The notes below the pieces were generated by a model that made no database searches, was not told the origin of the DNA, and saw only the letters and a program-made list of their open reading frames with translations. From Anaerolineae bacterium (GTDB taxonomy: Bacteria; Chloroflexota; Anaerolineae; Anaerolineales; Anaerolineaceae), in assembly GCA_013314735.1 (NCBI GenBank), contig JABUFD010000002.1, positions 992,001-1,056,000 of the forward strand: DNA of 64,000 nt. Direction: 5' to 3'. The position numbers and the translations under genes are program-made. Shown piece after piece: positions 10,087-17,255 of the stretch; position 1 is the stretch's first letter, and each line of letters opens with the position of its first letter.

Positions 10087-10739
10087 GATGTACTCGTGAA
10101 ATAGAAGGTTACCAATTTTTTTTCTTCATCTGCGTCAATTTTACGAATAACACCAATAGAGATAATGTTCTCAGTGCTTGAAAAATCCTTCAACAGTTCA
10201 ATGATTGAATCAAACACACTTGGCTTACGATTAACTATGTCGTCAAGTTGATCCACAATGAAATAACAAGGACCATCTTCCGCCAACATCTTAAATTCTT
10301 GAGTAAATGAACCTTCCAAACCTAACTTTTCAGAAATAAATTCATCAGGTGTCCTGTTGTCAGCTAAGTCATTCGCATCAATGTAAATTACAGGAGTAGG
10401 AGTAATATCCAATGCAAAGCTCTTCGCCAGTTCAATAACTAAACTTGTTTTTCCAGTTCCGCCTTCACCGGTAATAAAAATTCCTTTTTGCTCCGCCCCC
10501 CACAAATGCATTACTTCTGAGATTTTACTAGTGATATCAACATTACCAATAATATCTAATGACGGAGTTTTGAGTTGCCAAAGTAAATTGCTTGTATACT
10601 GACGAATTTTTTTATATAGTGGCCGATTTTTGAGTTTTATTCTATCCAGTTTAACAAAATTTATAATTACTTTTTGGTACAAGAGCTTAAGACCTTGCCA
10701 AAGAAATTTCAAAATTTCGAGAATTCCAGATAACTCCAT
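10056..10739 (-). CDS. STAND-like NTPase, N-terminal P-loop part
   Basis: Translation from ATG 10739 gives about 227 residues. A basic, hydrophobic N-terminus is followed by a Walker A motif, ITGEGGTGKTSLV (residues about 87-99), and a Walker B-like segment, CYFIVDQLDDI (about 152-162), as in AAA/STAND P-loop ATPases. A GGGAG site overlaps the end of comM 14 bases upstream, so the gene could be translated in an operon with comM. The frame reads out of register after the poly-A run and ends 31 bases into the downstream frame. The protein is either expressed as a whole by -1 slippage, inactivated, or split by a sequencing error in the homopolymer. Confidence 0.7.
   Translation of the reverse strand: MELSGILEILKFLWQGLKLLYQKVIINFVKLDRIKLKNRPLYKKIRQYTSNLLWQLKTPSLDIIGNVDITSKISEVMHLWGAEQKGIFITGEGGTGKTSLVIELAKSFALDITPTPVIYIDANDLADNRTPDEFISEKLGLEGSFTQEFKMLAEDGPCYFIVDQLDDIVNRKPSVFDSIIELLKDFSSTENIISIGVIRKIDADEEKKLVTFYFTSTSCKDYHLMRH
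10116..10123 (-). other. Poly-A8 slippery site joining the two NTPase frames
   Basis: On the coding strand the sequence reads GAT GAA GAA AAA AAA TTG. Slipping back one base after the second AAA restores the frame of the downstream 1123-residue protein. A AAA AAA is a known class of -1 slippery heptamer, and A8 also favours RNA-polymerase slippage. I do not see a clear downstream pseudoknot. Confidence 0.6.
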
Positions 10740-10753
10740 AGAAATTTTTCTCC

Positions 10754-11236
10754 CTACATCACATCCATCTTTGTGCGGTACTGCAGGGCTTCCGCCAGGT
10801 GTTGGGTTTCGATCGGGCCGCTGTCGGCCAGGTCGGCGATGGTGCGGGCGAGTTTGAGCACGCGGTGGTAGGCACGCGCGGTCAGGTTCATCTGGCTCAT
10901 CGCGGCACGCATCAGGCGTTCGCCTTCCGGTTTTAACGGGCAGAATGCGCCCACGTCCGCCGGGCGCATGTCGGCGTTGGCATGCACATCTGAGTCTTTG
11001 AAGCGGTCGTTCTGGATCTGGCGGGCGTGTTCCACCCGGGCGCGGATCTCGGCGGAGCTTTCGGCGGGGCGTTCGTCGCTGAGCTGTTCGTATTCCACCC
11101 GCCGCACGTGGATCTGGATGTCGATGCGGTCCAGCAACGGGCCGGAGATGCGCTTCTGGTAGCGGGTGATGATGGACGGCGAGCAGGTGCAGTGCCGTAC
11201 GGCATCGCCGTAATAGCCGCACGGGCAGGCGTGTGG
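10754..11236 (-). pseudogene. comM: comM/yifB (Mg-chelatase-like AAA+ protein), 3' fragment cut by the element
   Basis: About 160 residues match the C-terminal part of ComM/YifB: CPCGYYGD, then CTCSPSIITRYQKRISGPLLDRIDI, and the Mg_chelatase_C region ending LKLARTIADLADSGPIETQHLAEALQYR. A full ComM is about 500 residues, so only the last third is here. Translation upstream of CPCG (SSRSTRRNFCDSKPHA) is not ComM but the tail of the recombinase gene in another frame. ComM is a helicase for branch migration during natural transformation, so the insertion should inactivate it unless the element leaves. The N-terminal part should lie at the element's far end, outside the window. Confidence 0.88.
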
Positions 11237-12858
11237 TTTGGAATCACAAAAATTTCTCCTGGTAGATCTGGAACTTCTGGGCATGGCTCATTGAACCTGT
11301 ATGTAATCGTAACAACTGGGTATCTCTTGCCGTTTATTTCTTGTGGAACGACCTCAATACCTTTGACCAACGCAAGAATGGCATTGCGTTTCTCTTCAAA
11401 AGTCGCATTTTCAATCCGGCTGGATAACGCTTTGAGCCGTTCTGCAACGCCTTCAAGCTCATGCTCCAATGAACGGGAGCGCAGCCGTTCTGCTTGCAGC
11501 CGGCTGATGTATTCGTTAAGTACTTTCTGGCTTTGGCGGTTTTCAGCCATTACCTGATCCAATGATTTTGTGTCCACTTCTTCGCTTTGGGCTGCAATTC
11601 GCAGCAGATTTAGTTCCTGGCGTTTCAATTCGGCTAACCGCTGCTCGGCCTCAGCCAATCGTTCAGCGATTGTCTCGTTGAACGGCTTGTGGTCAGTCCG
11701 AAGCTGGCTTAAGGCGATATCCGGCTGAAGGCAAAATTGTTTTACATCCTGCCAGACAAATTCCTCAATCCCGTCTGAACGAAGATAGACATTCCCGCAC
11801 CGCTCCTGAATTTTCAGCCGTTTCCAGAGGCGGTGCCCATTGCAGGCATAATAACCGCGTTCTGGTGCAGGAGATGGTTTGAATTTCGGTTGGTATGATG
11901 AACGACAGTGATAACCGCAGAACGCCAGTCCACAAATCCCACATCGAATCAGGCCGCGCAGCAGGTATTGATGCCTGGCATTTCGCGGGTAAGCGATCCT
12001 AAAACTGGCAAGGACTTCCGCTGCCTGGGCAAATAATTCCTCTGAGATAATTACCGGTGCGTAACCGTCAATCAATTCACGCCGGCCTTTTTTGCTGCGC
12101 TTGCCATATTGCCAATGACCGGTATAGGATCGGTTTTTCAAGATACGCAATACCTGACCTTGCCGCCAAACGTCCAGGGTACTTTCCGGCCCTCGTTTGC
12201 CTTTGCGCACCCGCCGCCCATCTTTGGCGTAGTGAGTGGGGACGCTCAAAGCATTGAGCCGTTCTGCAATTTGGTAGCTGCTCATGTGTTCTTCCACACA
12301 CCACTGGAAGATGGAGCGAATGACTGTCGCCTCGGTCTCGTTGACTTCCAACATCTTTGTAACTGGATTTAACTCGTAGCCGTAGGCAATAATCCCCCCT
12401 GAATACTTGCCGGCGGCAATTGACCGCAGCAGCCCATCCTGTGTTCGGGCAATGATTTGCTTGCGTTCATTGGATGCCACCGCGCCCAGGATCATCACAA
12501 CCAGGTCATCATGCTTAAGCTGCTGGTGGTGTTCTGCTTCCCAGCAGTCCGCACCCCGGTCAGTGAGCGCTCGCAGATAGACCAGCGTTTCAATCAGGTC
12601 CCGTCCCAGGCGGTCCAGACTAAAAACATACACACGCGAAATGTCGCCCATCTCACTTGCTTTAAGCGACTGTTGGAAGCCCTCACGATCTTCCCCCCGC
12701 AGGCTCCCCGATTCGGCATTCTGCCAGATATGTTCTGATTTGATTTCAAAGCCCTGGCTGGATGCGAATGCCAGGATATTCTCAATCTGTTTTTCCGGGC
12801 TGGTCCCATCCAGTTGTTTCGTCGTTGAAACCCGAATGATTGCTCCCGCCTGCTTCAT
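10933..12858 (-). CDS. Large serine recombinase (integrase)
   Basis: Residues 1 to about 145 form the resolvase catalytic domain with the nucleophile Ser in IIRVSTTKQ (Ser10) and the downstream arginines in SLDRLGRDL. The recombinase domain (about 165-290) follows, then a zinc ribbon (CGICGLAFCGYHC ... CNGH ... CGN) and a coiled coil (about 390-490). These are the hallmarks of large serine integrases such as those of phage phiC31/TP901-1 and Tn4451-type elements. GGAGG lies 9 bases 5' of ATG 12858. The element-encoded part ends near residue 540; the last roughly 100 residues are out-of-frame comM sequence, so the protein's C-terminus differs between integrated and circular states. Confidence 0.92.
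   Translation of the reverse strand: MKQAGAIIRVSTTKQLDGTSPEKQIENILAFASSQGFEIKSEHIWQNAESGSLRGEDREGFQQSLKASEMGDISRVYVFSLDRLGRDLIETLVYLRALTDRGADCWEAEHHQQLKHDDLVVMILGAVASNERKQIIARTQDGLLRSIAAGKYSGGIIAYGYELNPVTKMLEVNETEATVIRSIFQWCVEEHMSSYQIAERLNALSVPTHYAKDGRRVRKGKRGPESTLDVWRQGQVLRILKNRSYTGHWQYGKRSKKGRRELIDGYAPVIISEELFAQAAEVLASFRIAYPRNARHQYLLRGLIRCGICGLAFCGYHCRSSYQPKFKPSPAPERGYYACNGHRLWKRLKIQERCGNVYLRSDGIEEFVWQDVKQFCLQPDIALSQLRTDHKPFNETIAERLAEAEQRLAELKRQELNLLRIAAQSEEVDTKSLDQVMAENRQSQKVLNEYISRLQAERLRSRSLEHELEGVAERLKALSSRIENATFEEKRNAILALVKGIEVVPQEINGKRYPVVTITYRFNEPCPEVPDLPGEIFVIPNHTPARAAITAMPYGTAPARRPSSPATRSASPARCWTASTSRSTCGGWNTNSSATNAPPKAPPRSAPGWNTPARSRTTASKTQMCMPTPTCARRTWAHSAR
11216..11240. other. 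attL junction between chromosome (comM) and integrated element
   Basis: The switch from comM codons (CPCGYYGD) to recombinase-gene sequence falls here. The exact crossover core cannot be fixed without the other end, but the sequence coding for ACPCG is the most likely shared segment. The integrase gene abutting its own attachment site is the usual arrangement. Confidence 0.7.
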
Positions 12859-13090
12859 TGTTTTCGCCCTCCGTGTGATGATCTTGTGTTACCAATAAAC
12901 CGTTGTTCATCCAGGGCGAAAATGCCTGTTTCAGAAACGGTTGCAAATTCGCCGGCGCTGCATACCGCCGGACAATAATCATACCGTTTTGTATGTCTTT
13001 CGATTGAAATTGATTCGATTGAACAGGAGTGTCGTCGGTTATTGCTGGCATGGCTGCCCTTAAGCGAATGGCCGGGCACCGATTTGTCAT
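12782..13090 (-). CDS. Possible small protein upstream of and overlapping the recombinase start
   Basis: An open frame of 102 residues (or 66 from the ATG at 12982, beginning MIIVRRYAAPANLQPF) ends 77 bases inside the recombinase gene. There is no strong ribosome site, and I know no family for it. The 12859-13276 gap has otherwise only an inverted repeat at 13084 and a minus-strand promoter-like -10 at 13198, so this frame may be real or chance. A small excision factor would fit this position, but nothing in the sequence shows it. Confidence 0.25.
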   Translation of the reverse strand: MTNRCPAIRLRAAMPAITDDTPVQSNQFQSKDIQNGMIIVRRYAAPANLQPFLKQAFSPWMNNGLLVTQDHHTEGENNEAGGSNHSGFNDETTGWDQPGKTD

Positions 13091-13108
13091 TCATTGTGCG
13101 AATGACAA
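13084..13108. repeat. 9-bp perfect inverted repeat upstream of recombinase
   Basis: TTGTCATTC at 13084-13092 is mirrored by GAATGACAA at 13100-13108 with a 7-base spacer. It sits between the probable promoter at 13198 and the recombinase gene. It could be an operator for the repressor at 13277 or an RNA hairpin; it has no T-run. Confidence 0.5.
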
Positions 13109-13197
13109 GCGTGTGACCGACTGGTGAGCTTAATAACCGACTTAGTTGAAAAAATTGGTGTTCTACTGGCTGCTTGCGCGTGCCGATTGTTGATTTA

Positions 13198-13206
13198 ATT
13201 ATAGCA
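13198..13206 (-). promoter_or_regulatory. Extended -10 promoter for recombinase
   Basis: On the minus strand the sequence reads TGCTATAAT, an extended -10 (TGn plus a perfect TATAAT). No good -35 is seen, which is allowed for extended -10 promoters. The same TGCTATAAT opens the three repeated leaders at 32.7, 39.8 and 56.6 kb. Confidence 0.5.
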
Positions 13207-13276
13207 CAATCAACATGTACAACGTGCGGAGCGTAAGCAGGTGGGATCATCATCAGCTTTGATTTGCCTTGAAAAA

Positions 13277-13954
13277 TTACTGCTCATCCGGGGCATCACT
13301 AATGTTTATATCGTTCATGTCCAGGAGTGGGAAGCCGGCGTCGAGAAAGACTTGCAGGATGACCGCCTGCCCTTGTTGGCTATCCTCGTCCAATCCCAAT
13401 TCATCAATCTTCCTGGCGGCATCCATACCGGCCAGTTTGAACCGCTGGATATTTTCAGGGGTGTCAAAGCGAAAGCCAACGCCGATGGGGTAAGCAATCC
13501 TGGGAAAACCCGTTATTTGGGACGCCAGTTTATCGGGATTCAGGTCAGGATCAACCCGTTTGCGGAGCATATCAGCCAGCATCCACATAATCTGATCTTC
13601 ATCCGTGATACCCCGCTCCATCAGGAGCGGAATCAGTTCTCGAAATGCAGAGATCACATGCGCCTGGATTTCAGGGGGGAATTGCCTGGCAGCCTGAATA
13701 AGATCGTTGATTTTTTCGTCAAGTTCAGCAGGCATGGGGCGGGGGATACCGAGTACATCGTAAATCTCATAACCCAGCTTTTCAGCTATTTTGGCTAGAT
13801 TTTGTCCTTTGGGGGCGTACTTGCCACGTAGCCAATCAGACAAGGATGCTTGCGACACATCTAAATAAGACGCAAACTCAGCGATTGTTTTGCGTTTCCC
13901 CTCAGAGCGTTGCCAGTCAAGAAACCTCATATTTAACCACTCTGATAAGTCCAT
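13277..13954 (-). CDS. XRE-family repressor of the element
   Basis: The 225-residue protein starts MDLSEWLNMRF and has a helix-turn-helix at about residues 22-70 (TIAEFASYLDVSQASLSDWLRG) of Cro/CI type. The remaining 150 residues are helical with no peptidase motif, so it is not a LexA/CI-type self-cleaving repressor. Start choice: AAGGAG lies 5 bases before ATG 13954; longer starts upstream would remove this site. It is divergent from the early operon at 14158, with back-to-back promoters between them, the layout of a lysogeny-type switch. Repression of transfer/replication genes is inferred. Confidence 0.75.
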   Translation of the reverse strand: MDLSEWLNMRFLDWQRSEGKRKTIAEFASYLDVSQASLSDWLRGKYAPKGQNLAKIAEKLGYEIYDVLGIPRPMPAELDEKINDLIQAARQFPPEIQAHVISAFRELIPLLMERGITDEDQIMWMLADMLRKRVDPDLNPDKLASQITGFPRIAYPIGVGFRFDTPENIQRFKLAGMDAARKIDELGLDEDSQQGQAVILQVFLDAGFPLLDMNDINISDAPDEQ

Positions 13955-14016
13955 TTTGTCTCCTTGCATAAAAAGACACATCCTAATTCGTTCTTGCAAT
14001 CCCCTATTGCACTTAC

Positions 14017-14045
14017 ATAATAACAGAAAACTTGTAAAAAATCAA
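14017..14045 (-). promoter_or_regulatory. Promoter of the repressor gene
   Basis: On the minus strand TTGATT (14040-14045) and TATTAT (14017-14022) are 17 bases apart, a good sigma-70-type match, about 63 bases before the repressor start codon. Confidence 0.65.
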
Positions 14046-14090
14046 TAGATTAATTGAAGATTAGAGTTTTTAGGAAACGAAGGGTCGGTA

Positions 14091-14118
14091 TTGATTTTAA
14101 TTGCATTTATTGTATAAT
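14091..14118 (+). promoter_or_regulatory. Promoter of the early/replication operon
   Basis: TTGATT (14091-14096) and a perfect TATAAT (14113-14118) are separated by 16 bases. It points away from the repressor promoter at 14017-14045 and is 45 bases apart from it, so a repressor bound between them could control both. Confidence 0.7.
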
Positions 14119-14157
14119 CAAAGAAATCTTGTGAAAACAAATAAAACCGAGAAGCGG

Positions 14158-14379
14158 ATGTCCACACCAAAAACACCTGAAAACAACTTCCTGAGTATGC
14201 AAGTCCCATCTCCTTACCGCGAGGAGTTGGCTGCTATCACGCAAGAGGATTTACGTTCCCGGCCAAACACAATTTTGTTGCTCATTCACCAGGAATATTT
14301 GCGCCGTCACCCCGACGGCTTACCAGTGGAAACAGGATCAACTTCGATGCAGGTCGAATCCGATCTGCATCGGGGCTGA
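14158..14379 (+). CDS. Small hypothetical protein, first gene of early operon
   Basis: A 73-residue protein starting MSTPKTPENNF. Transcription from the TATAAT at 14113 would start near 14125, making ATG 14158 a better start than GTG 14131. It contains an amphipathic helix pair (SPYREELAAITQEDLRSRPNTILLLIHQEYLRRHP) resembling a short ribbon-helix-helix or helical regulator, but no certain family. Its place opposite the repressor suggests a Cro-like or early regulatory role; this is inference. Confidence 0.55.
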   Translation: MSTPKTPENNFLSMQVPSPYREELAAITQEDLRSRPNTILLLIHQEYLRRHPDGLPVETGSTSMQVESDLHRG

Positions 14380-14391
14380 TCCCGCCTCGTA

Positions 14392-14447
14392 CCTCTCCTT
14401 TGTGATTGCTGCCGGCGCTCACCCCTTCGCCGGCAGCGAGGGAGAGG
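14392..14447 (+). other. Two-tier hairpin in the 14380-14524 gap
   Basis: CTGCCGGCG (14409-14417) pairs perfectly with CGCCGGCAG (14428-14436), and CCTCTCC (14392-14398) with GGAGAGG (14441-14447) forms an outer stem. There is no T-run, so this is more likely an RNA processing or leader structure than a terminator. Confidence 0.5.
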
Positions 14448-14524
14448 GGGCAATTATCTTCACCAAATCATTCTTAGCACGCCCAATTTAGAAACTTCAA
14501 ATTCACAAAGGAGAAGTTATCAGC

Positions 14525-14569
14525 ATGGCAAAAAGCCAAATTTCACCACGCCAGGAGTGGAATCAATAA
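14525..14569 (+). CDS. 14-residue leader peptide coupled to the Rad52-like gene
   Basis: The ORF MAKSQISPRQEWNQ has a strong AAAGGAG about 10 bases upstream, better than the site before the following gene. Its stop codon overlaps the next start as TAATG. It probably serves translational coupling; the peptide itself need not have a function. Confidence 0.45.
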   Translation: MAKSQISPRQEWNQ

Positions 14570-15432
14570 TGACCGAACAGGTGAACGAAAGCCTGTTCAG
14601 ACGGCTTTCTGATCCGTTCCCATACGAGAACGTATCCTGGGTGGTGGTTGAAACTGCACCAGGCGGGCAGAAAGTCTTTGTTATCCCTCATGTAGTTGCT
14701 CACCATTACAAGGCACGCCTTGACGCCGCTGCTCCGGGATGGACCGCTGATTACGAGGTCATTGATCCAGATGACCCATACATTCGCTGCACCCTGACAA
14801 TTGAGGGTATAAAGCGCGATGGTATTGGAGATGTTTGGGCCTCCGACGATTCCTTTGCTGGTAAACAAGATCGGGCTTTTATCCGAGCCTGCCAGGGATT
14901 TGGCCTGGGCAAGTACCTGCAATTTATCAGCGGGGTTTGGGTGGACTACGACAAAGAAGCCCACAAAATCACACCGCCGTATCTGCCCGTCTGGGCACTA
15001 CCCGGCGGCTGCGGTTATCCAGCAAACGTTCCCGGCAAACGACAACCGCCGCAACTCCCCAAAACCACCCCTGACAAGAATTTGCGGAAACCCGCAAATT
15101 TTCAGCAGCCTCAATCCGCTACAATACAAAATTCCGCAAACTCCAGGGCTAATACTTCTGCCCCTGTTTCTCCATCAAGGCAATCTCCGCAGCCTGGAAA
15201 GGCTCAATCTACTCAGCCAACCCCACCGGCTGCCGAAAAGCAGCCCGACGATGCCATTGCCAATGCGCAGGCGCTGAAAGCCTGGGGCGATCTGGCGCTG
15301 AAAGCGCATCTGGCCGGCATAGCCAACATCGAGTCCGTGCGCCCTCCAATCCGGGTGGGCGAGTTGCGTAAACGATATGCTGCGCTCAAAAAGCAATTGG
15401 ATCAAATCCAAAATGGAGGGCAGACTGCATGA
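14569..15432 (+). CDS. Rad52/DdrA-like single-strand annealing protein
   Basis: Residues about 5-125 fit the Rad52/Rad22 fold of phage annealing proteins: PFPYENVSWVVVE, then VAHHYKARLDAAAPGWTADYEV, an IRCTLTI strand, and the helix AGKQDRAFIRACQGFGLGKYL typical of the family. The C-terminal half (about 150-287) is Pro/Gln/Ser-rich and then helical, probably a flexible tail for SSB or partner contact. The role is annealing complementary strands during replication or recombination of the element. Start ATG 14569 overlaps the leader peptide stop. It heads a co-directional replication block. Confidence 0.7.
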   Translation: MTEQVNESLFRRLSDPFPYENVSWVVVETAPGGQKVFVIPHVVAHHYKARLDAAAPGWTADYEVIDPDDPYIRCTLTIEGIKRDGIGDVWASDDSFAGKQDRAFIRACQGFGLGKYLQFISGVWVDYDKEAHKITPPYLPVWALPGGCGYPANVPGKRQPPQLPKTTPDKNLRKPANFQQPQSATIQNSANSRANTSAPVSPSRQSPQPGKAQSTQPTPPAAEKQPDDAIANAQALKAWGDLALKAHLAGIANIESVRPPIRVGELRKRYAALKKQLDQIQNGGQTA

Positions 15433-15830
15433 GTAGAACGGCGATTTACGAAGAAATCCTGGCAACGATGCCAGAAGGAATTGAATACGATGTTCTGACG
15501 GTCCTGCGCGATCACGTCGGCTCCGAAAACGCGATCACGCTGCAAGCCCTGACCTGCCAGGTATTCGGTAACTGTACCTCCACCACTGAACGCCAAACCC
15601 GCGAGGCAATTGAACGATTGCGCCGCAAAGGGGTGGCGGTGCTTTCTGAATCAGGCAAATCAGGCCGCTGGCTGGCAAAAGACCAGGCCGAGAAGGACGC
15701 CTGCGTTGCCGAGATGGAAGGCCGATCCCGCAACCTGATTCAAGTCATCAATGCCCTGCGCTCTGCGCCTGTTCCAGTTCCCGCAAAAATCAAAGCACCG
15801 TTGCAGCAAATCCGGCTATGGGAGGAGTAA
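15429..15830 (+). CDS. Small winged-helix-like protein
   Basis: A 133-residue protein whose start overlaps the previous stop (ATGA). Residues about 35-80 (ITLQALTCQVFGNC ... TREAIERLRRKGVAVLSESGKSGRWLA) look like a winged helix that binds DNA. No named family is recognised. It sits between the annealing protein and the primase, so a role in replication control is plausible. Confidence 0.6.
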   Translation: MSRTAIYEEILATMPEGIEYDVLTVLRDHVGSENAITLQALTCQVFGNCTSTTERQTREAIERLRRKGVAVLSESGKSGRWLAKDQAEKDACVAEMEGRSRNLIQVINALRSAPVPVPAKIKAPLQQIRLWEE

Positions 15831-15832
15831 CA

Positions 15833-16885
15833 ATGGATATTCAAGAAGTTATCGCCAGTTCCGATCTTTTATCCATTGTCAGTTCCACCGGTGCAGTCCT
15901 GCAAGACAAAGGCCGGGGACGCTGGCGCTGCCAATGCCCGCTCCACAATGGGCATGATTCGACTGGCTTTTCGATTGTAGAAGGCAACGACGGCAAGCTG
16001 CACTGGACCTGTTTTTCGGGTGACTGCGGCAGCGGGGATGTGATTGATTTTGTGATGAAATGGCGAGATCTGGATTTTGTGGAAGCTTGCAAATACCTGG
16101 CCGGCGAAGTGGAATCAGATCCGGCAGAAGTCCGCCGGCTGGCCGAAGAACGAAAACAAAAAGCCGAGCAGGAATACCAGGCCGCCAAAGTACGTCTGGA
16201 AAAAGCCATTGCTGACCTTGAACGGGCGAAAGCCTGGGAAATCTATCACCAGAATCTTATTGATGAGCCTGACAAACGCTTGCTCTGGCAGTTACGGGGC
16301 GTTCCGGATGCCTGGCAAGATATTTGGCGACTGGGGTACACCAGCGACTTTACTGTTTGGGAGCCGGGAGAAGATCAAACCTGGCAGCCGGCATGGACGA
16401 CACCAACCCTGTCAATTCCTGTCTTTCAACCTGGCTGGAAAATTAGCACGATTCGCCACCGGCTTTTGAACCCCCGTGATCCTGGGGATAAATACCGCCC
16501 TGACCGGGCTAACCTGCGATCCCATCCGTTTGTATGCAATCCTGCAACCAGTGTCAAAGGCCCAGTGCTGGTCGTTGAGGGCGAGATCAAGGCTATGGCG
16601 GCGTACATCGCCATTGATGATCCTAACCTGCACGTTATTGGTATCCCTGGTAAGAAGCATTTTCTAAACTACGCCTATTTGTTTGAAGATGCTGACCCGG
16701 TTTATATCCTGCCTGATCCCGATGGGGAGGAAGCTGCAATCCGGCTGGCACAGCAGATTGGCGTGGAGCGCTGCCGGATGATCCAACTTGGGATGAAGGT
16801 GGATGACGCAATCCTCGCCGGTTTGTTGAATCGCACCAGTCTGCGCCGCCTGATCCAATATGCGCCGAAAGTGCCGGCTCTGTAA
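15833..16885 (+). CDS. DnaG-type primase (CHC2 zinc finger plus TOPRIM)
   Basis: The 350-residue protein has an N-terminal zinc finger with Cys35-x-x-His38 and Cys60/Cys65 in the CHC2 pattern (CPLH ... CFSGDCGSGDVIDFV), a coiled-coil linker (about 95-150), and a TOPRIM domain: VLVVEGEIKAMAA holds the conserved Glu and LPDPDGEEAA the DxD pair. It is shorter than DnaG (about 600) and lacks the C-terminal DnaB-binding domain, as in phage and plasmid primases. GGAGG precedes ATG 15833. It would prime replication of the element together with the initiator and ATPase at 17256 and 18348. Confidence 0.85.
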   Translation: MDIQEVIASSDLLSIVSSTGAVLQDKGRGRWRCQCPLHNGHDSTGFSIVEGNDGKLHWTCFSGDCGSGDVIDFVMKWRDLDFVEACKYLAGEVESDPAEVRRLAEERKQKAEQEYQAAKVRLEKAIADLERAKAWEIYHQNLIDEPDKRLLWQLRGVPDAWQDIWRLGYTSDFTVWEPGEDQTWQPAWTTPTLSIPVFQPGWKISTIRHRLLNPRDPGDKYRPDRANLRSHPFVCNPATSVKGPVLVVEGEIKAMAAYIAIDDPNLHVIGIPGKKHFLNYAYLFEDADPVYILPDPDGEEAAIRLAQQIGVERCRMIQLGMKVDDAILAGLLNRTSLRRLIQYAPKVPAL

Positions 16886-16904
16886 GAACGAAAGGAGAGA
16901 TTTA

Positions 16905-17243
16905 ATGTTGCAAGCAAGTAAACACTATTCCGTTTCAATATTCCCTTTGGAAGCCAACCTGGACCGGAGTCTTCCGGATAAGACACTCCTGACGCTTATG
17001 GCTATGGGTGTCTTTACCGAGAAAAACGGGCATTGTTGTGTAACTCGCACTGCTTTGGCCGATATGCTCAAGGTTCGTAAACTGTCTTGTGCTGAGATTG
17101 CCAATCACATCAAGACGCTCGTTGAGCGTGGTTATGTATCAATCGTGGAATGTCCTGAGCCAGAAAACGACAACGCTTTATGTCTGTACCGATTAGAAGG
17201 AATGGACTGCGATCCAAATCAGCCCATTTTCGGCAGGGATTAG
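16905..17243 (+). CDS. Small winged-helix protein
   Basis: A 112-residue protein starting MLQASKHYSVSIF, with AAAGGAG upstream. Residues about 25-85 form a helix-turn-helix of the replication-initiator/MarR type (TRTALADMLKVRKLSCAEIANHIKTLVERGYVSIV). It precedes the iteron-bearing initiator and has a related fold, so it may be a partner or regulator of origin activity. Confidence 0.6.
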   Translation: MLQASKHYSVSIFPLEANLDRSLPDKTLLTLMAMGVFTEKNGHCCVTRTALADMLKVRKLSCAEIANHIKTLVERGYVSIVECPEPENDNALCLYRLEGMDCDPNQPIFGRD

Positions 17244-17255
17244 GACTTGTAATTT

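Noticed and set aside
10740-11222. Extension of the NTPase frame upstream to make a 388-residue protein
   Set aside because: The extra part is comM read in another frame; the P-loop protein starts at ATG 10739 with its own GGGAG.
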